Source of the DNA: Deinococcus alpinitundrae
GTDB taxonomy: Bacteria; Deinococcota; Deinococci; Deinococcales; Deinococcaceae
Length of the DNA stretch: 64,000 nt
Assembly: GCF_009982895.1 (NCBI RefSeq)
Contig: NZ_WXZL01000004.1
Span: forward strand, 1-64,000
Direction of reading: 5' to 3'
The position numbers and the translations under genes were made by a program. The notes under the pieces were generated by a model. It was not told the DNA's origin. It searched no databases and was given only the letters and a program-made list of their open reading frames with translations. The number at the start of each line of letters is the position of its first letter. The first letter of the stretch is position 1. Below are positions 45,025 to 53,526 of the stretch, in pieces.

Positions 45025-46242
45025 TCAGCCCCTGACCAGCTCGATGCCCGCCAGCTCGTCGACCTTGAGACCCCAGCGGTTCATCTCGGCCACGAACGGA
45101 TCGGGGTCGAACTCCTCGACGTTGTGCACGCCGACCTTGTTCCAGACGCCCGTGAGCATCAGCGCCGCACCGATCATGGCCGGAACACCAGTGGTATAGC
45201 TGACGCCCTGCGCCTGCACTTCTTTGTAGGTCTCGGCGTGGTCGCAGACGTTGTAGACGAAATGCACCTTCGGCTGGCCGTCCAGCCCCAACCCCTTGGC
45301 CTGCACACCGATGCAGGTCTGCCCGGTGTAGTTCTCAGCCAGCGATTCGGGCGCGGGCAGCACGGCTTTCAGGAACTCGATCGGCGCGATCTTCTGGCCC
45401 CGGAAGTCGATCGGCACGATGCTGGTCATCCCGATGCCCTCCAGCGCGCTGAGGTGCTTGATGTAGCTCTCGCCGAAGGTCATCCAGAAACGGGCGCGCT
45501 TGATGGTCGGGAAGTTGAGCACCAGCGATTCGAGTTCCTCGTGATACAGCACGAAGCTCTTGCGGGTGGCGACCTTGGGGTAGTAGATATCCTGCGAAAT
45601 CTCCAGCGGGGCCGTCTCGACCCACTCGCCGTTCTCGAAGTAGCGTCCGTTGGCGGTAATTTCGCGGATGTTGATTTCCGGATTGAAGTTGGTGGCAAAG
45701 GCCTTGCCGTGGTCGCCGTTGTTACAGTCCACGATGTCGAGATAGTGGATCTCGGAGAAGTGGTGCTTGGCGTGGTGGGCGGTAAAAATGTTGGTCGCGC
45801 CGGGGTCGAAGCCGCAGCCGAGCAGCGCCATCAATCCGGCTTCCTCGAAACGCTGGCGGTAAGCCCACTGCCAGGAATATTCGAACTTGGCCACGTCGAG
45901 CGGCTCGTAGTTGGCCGTGTCGAGGTAGTGCACCCCGGTTTCCAGGCAGGCGTCCATGATGGTGAGATCCTGGTAGGGCAGCGCCACGTTGATGACGAGT
46001 TCGGGCTTGAAGCTGTTGAACAGTTCCACCAGCGCTGGAACATTGTCGGCGTCCACACTGGCGGTGCTGAAGCGGGTCTTGGAGTCCGGCAGGTGCCGGT
46101 GAATCTCGGCCACGATCTTGTCGGCCTTGCTGACGGTGCGGGTTGCGATCAGCACTTCGGTAAACACGCTGTCGTTCTGGGCGCACTTCTTGGCGACGAC
46201 GTTGCCCACGCCGCCCGCGCCGATGATGATGACTCTGCTCAT
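45025..46242 (-). CDS. Saccharopine dehydrogenase family protein, carboxynorspermidine synthase-like
   Basis: 405 residues. The Rossmann loop IIIGAGGVGNVVAKKC at the start binds NAD(P)H; GCGFDPGATNIFTAHHAK and the C-terminal YTTGVPAMIGAALMLTGVW match carboxy(nor)spermidine dehydrogenases, which reduce a Schiff base of aspartate semialdehyde and a diamine to make polyamines. The partner decarboxylase (NspC) is not visible here. TAGACT lies 7 bases before ATG 46242. Lysine-pathway saccharopine reductase is a less likely alternative. Confidence 0.85.
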   Translation of the reverse strand: MSRVIIIGAGGVGNVVAKKCAQNDSVFTEVLIATRTVSKADKIVAEIHRHLPDSKTRFSTASVDADNVPALVELFNSFKPELVINVALPYQDLTIMDACLETGVHYLDTANYEPLDVAKFEYSWQWAYRQRFEEAGLMALLGCGFDPGATNIFTAHHAKHHFSEIHYLDIVDCNNGDHGKAFATNFNPEINIREITANGRYFENGEWVETAPLEISQDIYYPKVATRKSFVLYHEELESLVLNFPTIKRARFWMTFGESYIKHLSALEGIGMTSIVPIDFRGQKIAPIEFLKAVLPAPESLAENYTGQTCIGVQAKGLGLDGQPKVHFVYNVCDHAETYKEVQAQGVSYTTGVPAMIGAALMLTGVWNKVGVHNVEEFDPDPFVAEMNRWGLKVDELAGIELVRG

Positions 46243-46292
46243 GCCGAGCAGTCTAAGCGATTCTGGAAGAATGGGCGGCCCGTCAAGCCAGC

Positions 46293-46318
46293 AAAACGCC
46301 CCCAACGAGGGGAGCGCC
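46293..46318 (-). terminator. Terminator of the nuclease gene
   Basis: Minus strand: CGC-T-CCCC, loop TCGTT, GGGGGCG, then TTTT, 24 bases after the nuclease stop and before the start of the next gene on the same strand. Confidence 0.6.
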
Positions 46319-46341
46319 GTGCTTGCCATGATTCGCTGGGC

Positions 46342-48135
46342 TTACTTGTTGAGGTTCAGGCCCACCAGCACCGGGTCATGATCGCTGGCGCGGAAGGGGC
46401 CAGGGCCGAAGAGGTCCTGCCCCGTGCAGGTGTTTCCCTTGGGCGTGTTGACGACGCAGCCGGGCACGTTCTTGAACTCGAAGTTGTAGTCGGCCACCGT
46501 CGGCTCGTCACTGTTGATGTGCCATTCGGTGATGCCGGTCACCTGACTGCTCAGGCTGGCGCTGGCGAGCGCGTGGTCGAGGTAGCCGAACTGTCCGCTG
46601 AACTGGTAGCTGTAACGCTCCGCAGCGGGAATGCGCTTGTTGAGGCTCTCGAAGTTGCCCTTGACCAGCGTCTGAATCGGGTCCTCGTCGCCGTAAGCGT
46701 TGAGGTCGCCCATCACCAGCACGTCGGGATCATTGCTGAGGGTCTTGAGCTTGTCCACGAAGGTCAGCACCGCCGAGGCCTGCTGCACCCGCAGCTTGTT
46801 CCAGCAGCCCTGGCCCAGATCAGGGTCGGCGTTCTCGCAGCTGCCCTTGCTCTTGAAGTGGTTGGCGATCACCGTCAGCACGCCGCCCTGGGTGTCCTTG
46901 AAGGTCTGGGCCACCGGGGGGCGCGAGTAGACGGGGTCGGTGTCGATCTGGACCGCGCCCACCGGGGTCACGCGGGCGGGCTTGTAGATGATGGCGACGT
47001 GAATGGCGTCACTGCCGACGGTGCCAGTCTTGACCAGATCGTAGGTACCCGCACCGACTTCCTTGTTGAGCGCCGCCACCAGCGCCGTGAGGGCCGTGTC
47101 GCCGTTGTTCTCGACTTCCATCAGGGTCACGATGTCGGCGTCAAGCCCTTTCAAGGACGCCACGATCTTGGCCTGCTGACGCTCGAATTCGCCCGCCGAG
47201 TTGGCTCCGCGCGGCCCGGTGCTGCTGTAGGTGGGATTGAGATCGGTGAAGTAGTTGAGCACGTTCGCGCCCGCCACCCTCAAAGTGCCGCCCACCGCTG
47301 CGGGTGCGTCCGGGCGCGGGTTGGCCGCTGAGAAGACCGGCGCTTCGACGGGTTCAAGCATATAGCCGCCCGCGTTCTGCACCCACACGCCGCTGACGCC
47401 CGAGACCGTATCGCCGGTGCGCCGAGTCTGCTGACCATTCTTGTCAGCACCCAGGTACGGCAGCGCCGCCGGGTTCTGGGCGCTCACACCGTCGTCGATG
47501 ACGATCTTGCGTTCATCGTTGCTGGCCTGGGTCGAGGTGTCGTTGCCGTTGGTGGGGTTGAACAGCCGCCCACCTGCGCTGAGGCCGAGCTGCCCATAGC
47601 GGCCGTAGCCGAAGTTGTCAGTGACGGTCAGGGACTGCGGAAAATTCAGGCGCATGCCCTCGTACTTCTCCCAGCTGCCACTGTAGGGCAGGGTCACGGT
47701 GATGGCCTTAGGCAGCGGCTGATTGGAGGCCACCACCGTCTGGGCCGTCACGGTGTCGAGCTGGGTGCCCTTGGCGAACTCCTTGACGGTGCCGCTGACC
47801 TGCACCCGGTCCCCGACGTTGACCTGGCCGCAAGTCGTGACGCTGCCGCAGAACACGAACAGCCCCTCGGAGGTGTTGGGGTCGCTGTCGGCCACGCTGT
47901 CGGCGTCCTGCACGGCGTAGCCGCTGAGGCTGGGAAAGACCCCCACCACGATGCTCTCGATGCTGACCGCCTGACCGACTTTCGGCGAGGCCACATCGGC
48001 GTCCAGCGTCGCGCCCTGAATGTCATGAATGCGGGTGCCGCCGTAGGGCAATTCGGGCGTGACGAGTTCGGCGCAGGCGCCCAGGCCGAGGGTCAGCAGG
48101 GTCAGAGCGGCGATAGAAAAGGGTTTTGTGGGCAT
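46342..48135 (-). CDS. Secreted endonuclease/exonuclease/phosphatase family lipoprotein (extracellular nuclease)
   Basis: 597 residues. AGGAG precedes ATG 48135; the lipoprotein signal ends in LGAC (Cys21). An OB-fold/DUF-type N-terminal region (about 30-300: DIQGATLDADVASPKVGQAVSIESIVVGVFP) is followed by the EEP nuclease domain: VAGANVLNYFTDLN, TLMEVENNGD, VIANHFKSKG, VMGDLNAYGDEDP and RASDHDPVLVGL carry the Asn, Glu, His and Asp catalytic residues. This is the architecture of large extracellular nucleases such as NucH or ExeM, probably used to degrade external DNA. Confidence 0.9.
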   Translation of the reverse strand: MPTKPFSIAALTLLTLGLGACAELVTPELPYGGTRIHDIQGATLDADVASPKVGQAVSIESIVVGVFPSLSGYAVQDADSVADSDPNTSEGLFVFCGSVTTCGQVNVGDRVQVSGTVKEFAKGTQLDTVTAQTVVASNQPLPKAITVTLPYSGSWEKYEGMRLNFPQSLTVTDNFGYGRYGQLGLSAGGRLFNPTNGNDTSTQASNDERKIVIDDGVSAQNPAALPYLGADKNGQQTRRTGDTVSGVSGVWVQNAGGYMLEPVEAPVFSAANPRPDAPAAVGGTLRVAGANVLNYFTDLNPTYSSTGPRGANSAGEFERQQAKIVASLKGLDADIVTLMEVENNGDTALTALVAALNKEVGAGTYDLVKTGTVGSDAIHVAIIYKPARVTPVGAVQIDTDPVYSRPPVAQTFKDTQGGVLTVIANHFKSKGSCENADPDLGQGCWNKLRVQQASAVLTFVDKLKTLSNDPDVLVMGDLNAYGDEDPIQTLVKGNFESLNKRIPAAERYSYQFSGQFGYLDHALASASLSSQVTGITEWHINSDEPTVADYNFEFKNVPGCVVNTPKGNTCTGQDLFGPGPFRASDHDPVLVGLNLNK

Positions 48136-48287
48136 GGATTCTCCTGAAAGGCGAGCGGGAAGACTGAGGCGAAAGGGGTTCGCCTTCCACCTTAAGCGAA
48201 AAGCGTCAGCCGGAGGCCAGCCGTTCATGACTCCTCGTTCATGAGAAGGTGGGGCATGAGAACGCGCGCGCCGGGGTAACCTGAGTG

Positions 48288-48866
48288 ATGCGCTCGCCGC
48301 CACCCTCCCCGCTGGCCGCCGTCATCACCGCTGGCGGCGCGTCAAGGCGCTTCGGCAGCGACAAGGCACTGGCCCGGCTGGACGGACAAACGCTGCTGGA
48401 ACGGGTGGCCCTGAGCTTGCCCGCCTGCTCGCCACGTTTGATTGTCACGCCGCCGGGCAAGTACGTTCTCGGCGGCTGGCTCCCCGTGCCCGACACCCGC
48501 CCCGGCGAGGGGCCACTGGCCGGACTGGAAGCCGGGCTGGGCGCGCTGGACCCCGGCACCTGGACCGCCTTCAGCGCCGTGGATTTGCCACACCTGACGC
48601 CGGAATTCTGGCGGCGGCTCGCAGCCTTCGTTCGGCCCGGCGGGCAGGTGGTCATCGGCCTGAGTGCCGACGGGCGCAGGCAACCGCTGGCGGCGCTGTA
48701 CCACACCTCTGCGCTGGGACAGGTCACGGCACTGCTGGACGCGGGTGAGCGGCGCATGCTGGCCCTGCTGGAGCGAGTCCGCGTCGTGGAGGTCAGCTGG
48801 GCCGAGCTGGAAGAAACCGCGCCACGGGCCTACCGAAACGTGAACCGTCAAGAAGACCTCGGCTGA
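48288..48866 (+). CDS. mobA: Molybdenum cofactor guanylyltransferase
   Basis: 192 residues. MobA attaches GMP to molybdopterin. The N-terminal AAVITAGGASRRFGSDKALARLDG is the nucleotide-binding loop (here TAGGASRRFG-DKA), and FSAVDLPHLTPE contains the metal-binding Asp. ATG 48288 is chosen over GTG 48285 because TAACCT lies 5 bases upstream. No other moa/mob genes are near. Confidence 0.88.
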   Translation: MRSPPPSPLAAVITAGGASRRFGSDKALARLDGQTLLERVALSLPACSPRLIVTPPGKYVLGGWLPVPDTRPGEGPLAGLEAGLGALDPGTWTAFSAVDLPHLTPEFWRRLAAFVRPGGQVVIGLSADGRRQPLAALYHTSALGQVTALLDAGERRMLALLERVRVVEVSWAELEETAPRAYRNVNRQEDLG

Positions 48867-48875
48867 GCGCCGAAG

Positions 48876-49622
48876 CTAGACCTTCTGGAACAGGCGGCTG
48901 GAAACGTAAGCCCGCCAAGCCGGAACGCTGACGAGTTCGCGCTCCGGGTAGCGCAGAGCTGTCAGCGCGCCGCCGTAAATGCAGCCGGTATCGAGGTTGA
49001 GCGCCTCTCCCCTGCCGGGCTGCCCGGACCAGCGGGGTCGCCGCACTGGGCTGTGGCCGCTGACGATCAGGTGCGGGCCGCCGTGCCGCGCCGCCCAGTC
49101 CTCGCGCCGCAGGTGGCCGAAATCGTCGAGCTCGCCAGAGTCCAGGCCGTGCACGTTGTAGTCGTCGCGCTCGCTTCCGCGCAGATCGGCCCGGTCCCCG
49201 GCGTGGGCGACGAGCAGGCGGCCCTCGTCGAGCGGGAGGCGCGTGGGCAGGTTCAGCAAGAAGGCGGCGGCGCGGCGACGAAAGGCGGGCGACTCGCCCG
49301 AAAGCTGCACCAGGCTCTGCACCAGGCGGGGACTCGGCTTGCGGACGTGCGCGCCCGACAGTGCCTGGCCCAGCCGCTCGTCGTGGTTGCCGCGTGCGGC
49401 CAGCGCCTGACCCGCCGACACGGCCTGCATTATCAGTTTCAGCACGCCCGGCGTGTCCGGCCCCCGGTCGACCAGATCGCCCACGAACACCAGTTGACGG
49501 TCAACGGGCGGCGTGAGGCGCAGCTCCCCGTCCACCCCGTAGCCCAGCTTGGCGAGCAAGGTCAGCAGTTCGGGCAGGCAGCCGTGAACGTCACCGACGA
49601 TGTCGAACCCGCTCACACTCAA
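48876..49622 (-). CDS. Metallophosphoesterase, PrpE/ApaH-like
   Basis: 248 residues with an intact calcineurin-type site: DIVGDVHGCLPELLTLL, VGDLVDRGPDTPGVL, ARGNHDERL, VAHAGDR and VSGHSPVRRP. The order fits the Ser/Thr phosphatase/diadenosine tetraphosphatase-like PrpE group. It starts inside the stop of the ferredoxin-like gene (ATGA, 49619-49622), so the two are co-translated. Converges with mobA. Confidence 0.88.
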   Translation of the reverse strand: MSVSGFDIVGDVHGCLPELLTLLAKLGYGVDGELRLTPPVDRQLVFVGDLVDRGPDTPGVLKLIMQAVSAGQALAARGNHDERLGQALSGAHVRKPSPRLVQSLVQLSGESPAFRRRAAAFLLNLPTRLPLDEGRLLVAHAGDRADLRGSERDDYNVHGLDSGELDDFGHLRREDWAARHGGPHLIVSGHSPVRRPRWSGQPGRGEALNLDTGCIYGGALTALRYPERELVSVPAWRAYVSSRLFQKV

Positions 49623-50602
49623 AAGAGCTGCCCGCCCTCGCGCAGCAGCATCGGCGCGGCGAAATACCCTTCCGGCACCTCCGGCGACATCACGATGACC
49701 TGCGGCGGACAGGAATCGGCGCAGGCCCGGCAGCCGGTGCAGGCCGCCAGATCGAGATGCAGGGTGATCCGCCCGTCCGGCTCAACCTCGCGCTCGATGG
49801 CCTCGGTGGGGCAGACGTTGGTGCACACCGGACAGTCGATGCAGCCCGGCTCGATGCGCGGCGAGGCCCAGGCCACCAAAGTGTCGGGCGCGGGGGTGGG
49901 CTTGAGAGCCCGCCGCCGCCACAGCCACTCGGCGGGGCGGCGCTCCTCCGGCACACTCCAGTCCACGAACGGCAGCGGGCTTTCGGGAATGACCTGGGCC
50001 ACCACCCGCCCGGCCCCACGGGCCAGCGCGCCGAACATGCCCCTACGCGAGACCTGCGGCCCCTTGAGCTGCTCGCCCGCCGCCTTGCGAATGCTGACGC
50101 GCGCAGGCCGCCCCGTCGCGGCCCGGAGCTGCTGGGCATCGGCCACCACCGCTGCCAGGCGCTCCGGCACGTCCGGGCGGCCTACCGCGCAGCTCGGGCA
50201 GTCGCCGTGCAGCAGGGTCAACTCGATATCCCAGCCGCCAGCGGCGACCACCGCGCTGGGCGTCACCCGGCCCAGGCAGGTCAGGCTCTGGCCGCCCGCG
50301 CCGCTCTGCGAGCAGGTCAGGGTGGCCCCGCTCTCGCCGTGCGCCTTGATGGCTCCCAGGGTGGCGGTCACGTCGTATTCGAGCGCGCCGGAAGGACACA
50401 CCTGCACGCACAGCCCGCAACTGGTGCACTTGGCCGGGTCGATACTCACGCCGCGGTCAATGCTCACGGCCTCATGCGGGCAGACCTGCTGACACAGATC
50501 GCAGCCGCCCACCGCCATGCGCTCGACCAGACAACGCTGGCCGGTGTAGCGCGGCACCGGGTTGCCGTACTCGCCGAGCAATTTGAACATCCCTTCTAAC
50601 AT
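49619..50602 (-). CDS. Multi-cluster 4Fe-4S ferredoxin-like protein
   Basis: 327 residues. Two pairs of ferredoxin-type cluster sites frame a central domain: near the N-terminus CDLCQQVCPHEA and CTSCGLCVQVCPSGA, near the C-terminus CIDCPVCTNVCPTEA and CTGCRACADSCPPQ; the middle contains further cysteines (LTCSQSG, LTCLGR, GDCPSCAVG) such as those of methyl-viologen reductase delta-like domains. A cytoplasmic electron carrier is likely, partner unknown. CATACT lies 6 bases before ATG 50602. Confidence 0.85.
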   Translation of the reverse strand: MLEGMFKLLGEYGNPVPRYTGQRCLVERMAVGGCDLCQQVCPHEAVSIDRGVSIDPAKCTSCGLCVQVCPSGALEYDVTATLGAIKAHGESGATLTCSQSGAGGQSLTCLGRVTPSAVVAAGGWDIELTLLHGDCPSCAVGRPDVPERLAAVVADAQQLRAATGRPARVSIRKAAGEQLKGPQVSRRGMFGALARGAGRVVAQVIPESPLPFVDWSVPEERRPAEWLWRRRALKPTPAPDTLVAWASPRIEPGCIDCPVCTNVCPTEAIEREVEPDGRITLHLDLAACTGCRACADSCPPQVIVMSPEVPEGYFAAPMLLREGGQLF

Positions 50603-50664
50603 GGGCAAAGTATGCACCGCGCCGGACCGCCGCAATGAGGAGTCAGGACAGCTTCAGGTGCCCC

Positions 50665-51507
50665 TTACGGCACGTTGCCCGCGAAGTCGGGGTTGTCGCG
50701 GGTCAGGGCGGCCACGGCGGGCCGGGCGGCAGGTTGCAAGTCAAAGTGGCTGCCGCTGAAGGTGTACGTCAGACGGTAGGTCCGACTGGGCGCGGCACTC
50801 AGCTTGCCCGCGCATGGACCCTCCGACTTCGCGCCGCCCTGGGCGCGGGTAAAGGTGGCCGACTCGATACGAACGTCCAGACCGGCAACGCCTCCTGACT
50901 CAGGCAGTAGCTTCCAGTCCACGATGTGCTGAATGCTGCCGCTGGGGGAGCAGGCTTCGGCAGTGTCGGAGGTGCTGAAGAAGTTCTGGACCAGCACGTC
51001 CGACCTCGTCAGGTCGAGCAGCATCAGATTCTCGACCACCGTGCCCATGCCGCCGTAGTTGCCCTGGCACAGCAGCAGGTCGCGGCCACCTGCGGCAGGT
51101 ACTTTCGAGCACTGGTCAGTGCGAAAACCCTGCACATATCGGATCAGCTTCCAGCTCGTCAGGCCCTGCCAGCGCAGCAGCAGACTGCCGCCGAAGTTGT
51201 TGGCATGTGGTTCGCAACCATCCATATCGACCAGGGCGTCGGTGAACTTGGGACCCGCGAAGTGGCCATAGTTGACAGCGGTGGGGGTCAGCCGCTCTTC
51301 CGGGTTGTCGTGAAATGAGGTGAGCACCGGGCAGGGCGTGCAGGCTCCGGTCGCGGCCCCGCTGGCGCAGACCGGGGCCAGCAGCTCACGGGCCACTTTG
51401 GAGGTTATCTTCTGGCTGGCCGCACCCGCCGGGGCCGCCTGGGCACCCAGGGCAACCAGTCCCAGCAGCGCGACCTGAAGGCCCAGTCCTGGCGGGAATA
51501 ACCTCAT
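50665..51507 (-). CDS. Secreted Cys-rich protein, hypothetical
   Basis: 280 residues with a signal peptide ending near LGAQAAPAG. The mature part has about nine cysteines (for example CASGAATGACTPCP, CEPHANN, QCSK, CQGNYGG, CSPSG, PCAGK), suggesting disulfides in an extracytoplasmic protein. No family recognised. Its ATG overlaps the stop of the TAXI-type gene (ATGA 51504-51507), and it is the last gene of a four-gene chain. Confidence 0.75.
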   Translation of the reverse strand: MRLFPPGLGLQVALLGLVALGAQAAPAGAASQKITSKVARELLAPVCASGAATGACTPCPVLTSFHDNPEERLTPTAVNYGHFAGPKFTDALVDMDGCEPHANNFGGSLLLRWQGLTSWKLIRYVQGFRTDQCSKVPAAGGRDLLLCQGNYGGMGTVVENLMLLDLTRSDVLVQNFFSTSDTAEACSPSGSIQHIVDWKLLPESGGVAGLDVRIESATFTRAQGGAKSEGPCAGKLSAAPSRTYRLTYTFSGSHFDLQPAARPAVAALTRDNPDFAGNVP

Positions 51508-52400
51508 TTGTAGTCAGGCCAGCCCGCCACCTTGAAGGTCACGTCGTTCCACTTGGGATGCATGCCCTCGTCTTCCTGCAAGCTGGTGAGTTTGGACTTG
51601 GCGCAGGCCTGGTACTTGAGCAGCTGCGCACGCTTTTCAGGCGTCTTGAAGTCGCGGGTCACCAGCAGACTCTGCACGCTGAAAGTGTCGACCGCCGCGC
51701 CGAAATCCGGGTAGATCAGCTTGGCCTTCTGGTAAAACCCGCTGACCTTGTCGGGGTTGAGGTCTAGCGGCAATAAGTTGTACTGCTGCGGACTGAGTGC
51801 CTTGACCCAGTCGGCGGGCTGGCCCACCACCGCCAGCACCGCGTCCACCTGTCCGCTGGCGAGGGCGGCCAGCGCCGCGTCGCGGGTGGGAAAGGCAGCG
51901 ACCTCGAAGTTCACGCCCGACTTGGCGCGCAGTACGCTGGCCGTGACCACGCTGCCGCCCCAGGCCCCCACCTTCTTCCTGGCGAGTTCGCTGAATTTGG
52001 TGACGCCGCTGAGACGCCCCAGAAATCCCTTGGTGGGCTTCTTGGCGATCAGATGCACTTCTTCCTGGTGCAGCGGCAGCAGGGTGCGAATCTCCTTGGC
52101 GCGCGGGTCGCCGTCGATCTGGTCGCGGGCCTTGAGCACGTCAAGCTGTACGAAGGCCAGGGACACCTGATTGCTCAGCAGCAAGTCCACGTTCTCCACG
52201 CTGCCGGACGTCTGACGCTCGCGCAGCCACGAGGCCGAAGTGCAGATGTCACCGAGATTCTTGTACATGGTGGCGTAGGTGCCGCCCTTGCTGCCGGTGG
52301 CGACGTTCAGCACGCTGATGGCCTGGGCCAGCGCCGGGCTGCCCAGACTCAGCAGCAATGCGCCGCTCAGGGCCAGGTGGGTCATGGTGGGGCGCTTCAT
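51504..52400 (-). CDS. TAXI family periplasmic binding protein (orphan)
   Basis: 298 residues. A signal peptide ends at LGSPALAQA; the mature start SVLNVATGSKGGTYATMYKNLGDIC matches the TAXI-TRAP solute receptor family, and GAWGGSVVTASVLRAKSG and FPTRDAALAALASGQVDAVLAVVGQP continue the type II binding fold. No TRAP permease (DctQ/DctM) is near. The ATG overlaps the stop of the 60-residue gene upstream (ATGA 52397-52400). Confidence 0.82.
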   Translation of the reverse strand: MKRPTMTHLALSGALLLSLGSPALAQAISVLNVATGSKGGTYATMYKNLGDICTSASWLRERQTSGSVENVDLLLSNQVSLAFVQLDVLKARDQIDGDPRAKEIRTLLPLHQEEVHLIAKKPTKGFLGRLSGVTKFSELARKKVGAWGGSVVTASVLRAKSGVNFEVAAFPTRDAALAALASGQVDAVLAVVGQPADWVKALSPQQYNLLPLDLNPDKVSGFYQKAKLIYPDFGAAVDTFSVQSLLVTRDFKTPEKRAQLLKYQACAKSKLTSLQEDEGMHPKWNDVTFKVAGWPDYK

Positions 52401-52579
52401 TTCAGACCTCCGTAGGGATCGTCGGTGGTGCCGGAGCCGGATGAGCCGGAGGAACCCGAAGTGGACGAGCCGGACGACCCCAGGTTGCCGAGCATGCCGG
52501 TCTGGTCGAGGTACACCAGCCCCGCGCACAGCAGCAGGATGCCCAGCAGTACGCCGATCAAGAGGCGGGGGCGTTTCAC
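52397..52579 (-). CDS. 60-residue membrane-anchored protein with Ser/Gly-rich tail
   Basis: Short frame with one hydrophobic helix (LLIGVLLGILLLCAGLVYL) near the N-terminus and a low-complexity Ser/Gly/Thr tail ending DDPYGGLK. It overlaps both neighbours by four bases (ATGA at 52397-52400 and 52576-52579), which argues strongly that it is a real, co-translated gene. Function unknown. Confidence 0.75.
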   Translation of the reverse strand: MKRPRLLIGVLLGILLLCAGLVYLDQTGMLGNLGSSGSSTSGSSGSSGSGTTDDPYGGLK

Positions 52580-53373
52580 GGCTTGTCCGTCCTGACGCTG
52601 ACCGGCTCTGCCCTACCGGACCCACCACCGAGGCTGGCCGATAAATCTGGCAGTGGCCTGCCTCCATTCCGGCGCTGCTGGTTGGTCGCCTGGGTCAGCA
52701 GGGCGGCGTCAAGCAGCTCGGCGGTGCGCCCGGAGCGGCGAGTGATTTCCGACAGAGCCGCCTCGGTGGTGTGCTGCTCCGTAACACTGAGACGGGCCAC
52801 CTGCAAGGCTCCGGCCACATTGCCGCGTGCCTCGGCCAGCCGCATGTCGATGCGGGCCTTCTTGATGACCAGATCGAACTCGCGCAGATCGTCCTGCATG
52901 GTCGCGTAGTAGCTCTGGGCCTGGGCGAAGGCGGCGTTACTGGCTTCCAGCTCCTGCTGCCAGTTCTCGATGTCGGCTTCCGGCAACTGGCCCCGGCTCT
53001 CGTCAATGACCCGCTTGAAATCCTGCAGGTAGCCGCGCGCGTTGGCGAGTTGCTGACCCTTCTGGGCGATCAGCTGTTCCATGTCGCCGCGCTTGGCGAT
53101 CAGTGTTTCGATGGGCAGGGCGCGGGCCACCGTTTCCTCGACCTTGGTGCGGGTGGCCCGCAGGCCCAGCAAGATGGCGGGCCACAGCACCACGAAGGCC
53201 ACGACGGCGATGATGAAGGCCGCGATGGTCACGGTGGTGAGCGCCACGTTGAACACGGCGATGGCCGCGCCCGCAATGGCCGCCAGCACCAGCACCCCGA
53301 GAATGGTCGTGACGATGATGCTCGGTCCTGATCTGGTGGTCTGGACGGTCTGCGTACCGGGTTTCTCGATCAT
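52576..53373 (-). CDS. Membrane protein with coiled-coil domain, hypothetical
   Basis: 265 residues. Two adjacent membrane helices (about residues 18-75: IIVTTILGVLVLAAIAGAAIAVF and ITIAAFIIAVVAFVVLWPAILLG) precede a long helical region with coiled-coil character (about 80-235, QQLANARGYLQDFKRVIDESRG, NWQQELEASNAAFAQAQ). No named family. GGAGGG lies 8 bases before the ATG; this is the first gene of the ATGA-linked chain. Confidence 0.75.
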   Translation of the reverse strand: MIEKPGTQTVQTTRSGPSIIVTTILGVLVLAAIAGAAIAVFNVALTTVTIAAFIIAVVAFVVLWPAILLGLRATRTKVEETVARALPIETLIAKRGDMEQLIAQKGQQLANARGYLQDFKRVIDESRGQLPEADIENWQQELEASNAAFAQAQSYYATMQDDLREFDLVIKKARIDMRLAEARGNVAGALQVARLSVTEQHTTEAALSEITRRSGRTAELLDAALLTQATNQQRRNGGRPLPDLSASLGGGSGRAEPVSVRTDKP

Positions 53374-53385
53374 GGATGTGCCCTC

Positions 53386-53456
53386 CGAACGTTAAGTCGC
53401 GACTCTGGGTGTGCAGCTGCTTTGATGCAGAATACGCGGCCCGACTCCCGAACGTT
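53386..53456. repeat. Direct repeat CGAACGTT around the TAXI operon promoter, with AGTCGCGACT between
   Basis: CGAACGTT occurs at 53386-53393 and 53449-53456; a perfect palindrome AGTCGCGACT lies at 53395-53404, right next to the first copy. TATTCT (minus, 53429-53434) is a possible -10. These could be regulator sites. Confidence 0.4.
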
Positions 53457-53526
53457 TCGACCCGCAGGTGCCCGAACGAAAAAGCGCCCACCCACTGGGG
53501 GCGAGCGCGCGGCAACGGCAGAAGCG

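Noticed and set aside
43318..47331. Very long open frame (1337 codons) on the plus strand opposite katA, the reductase and the nuclease
   Set aside because: It is the antisense of three well-supported genes on the minus strand; long antisense frames are usual in DNA this rich in G and C, and its composition is low-complexity.
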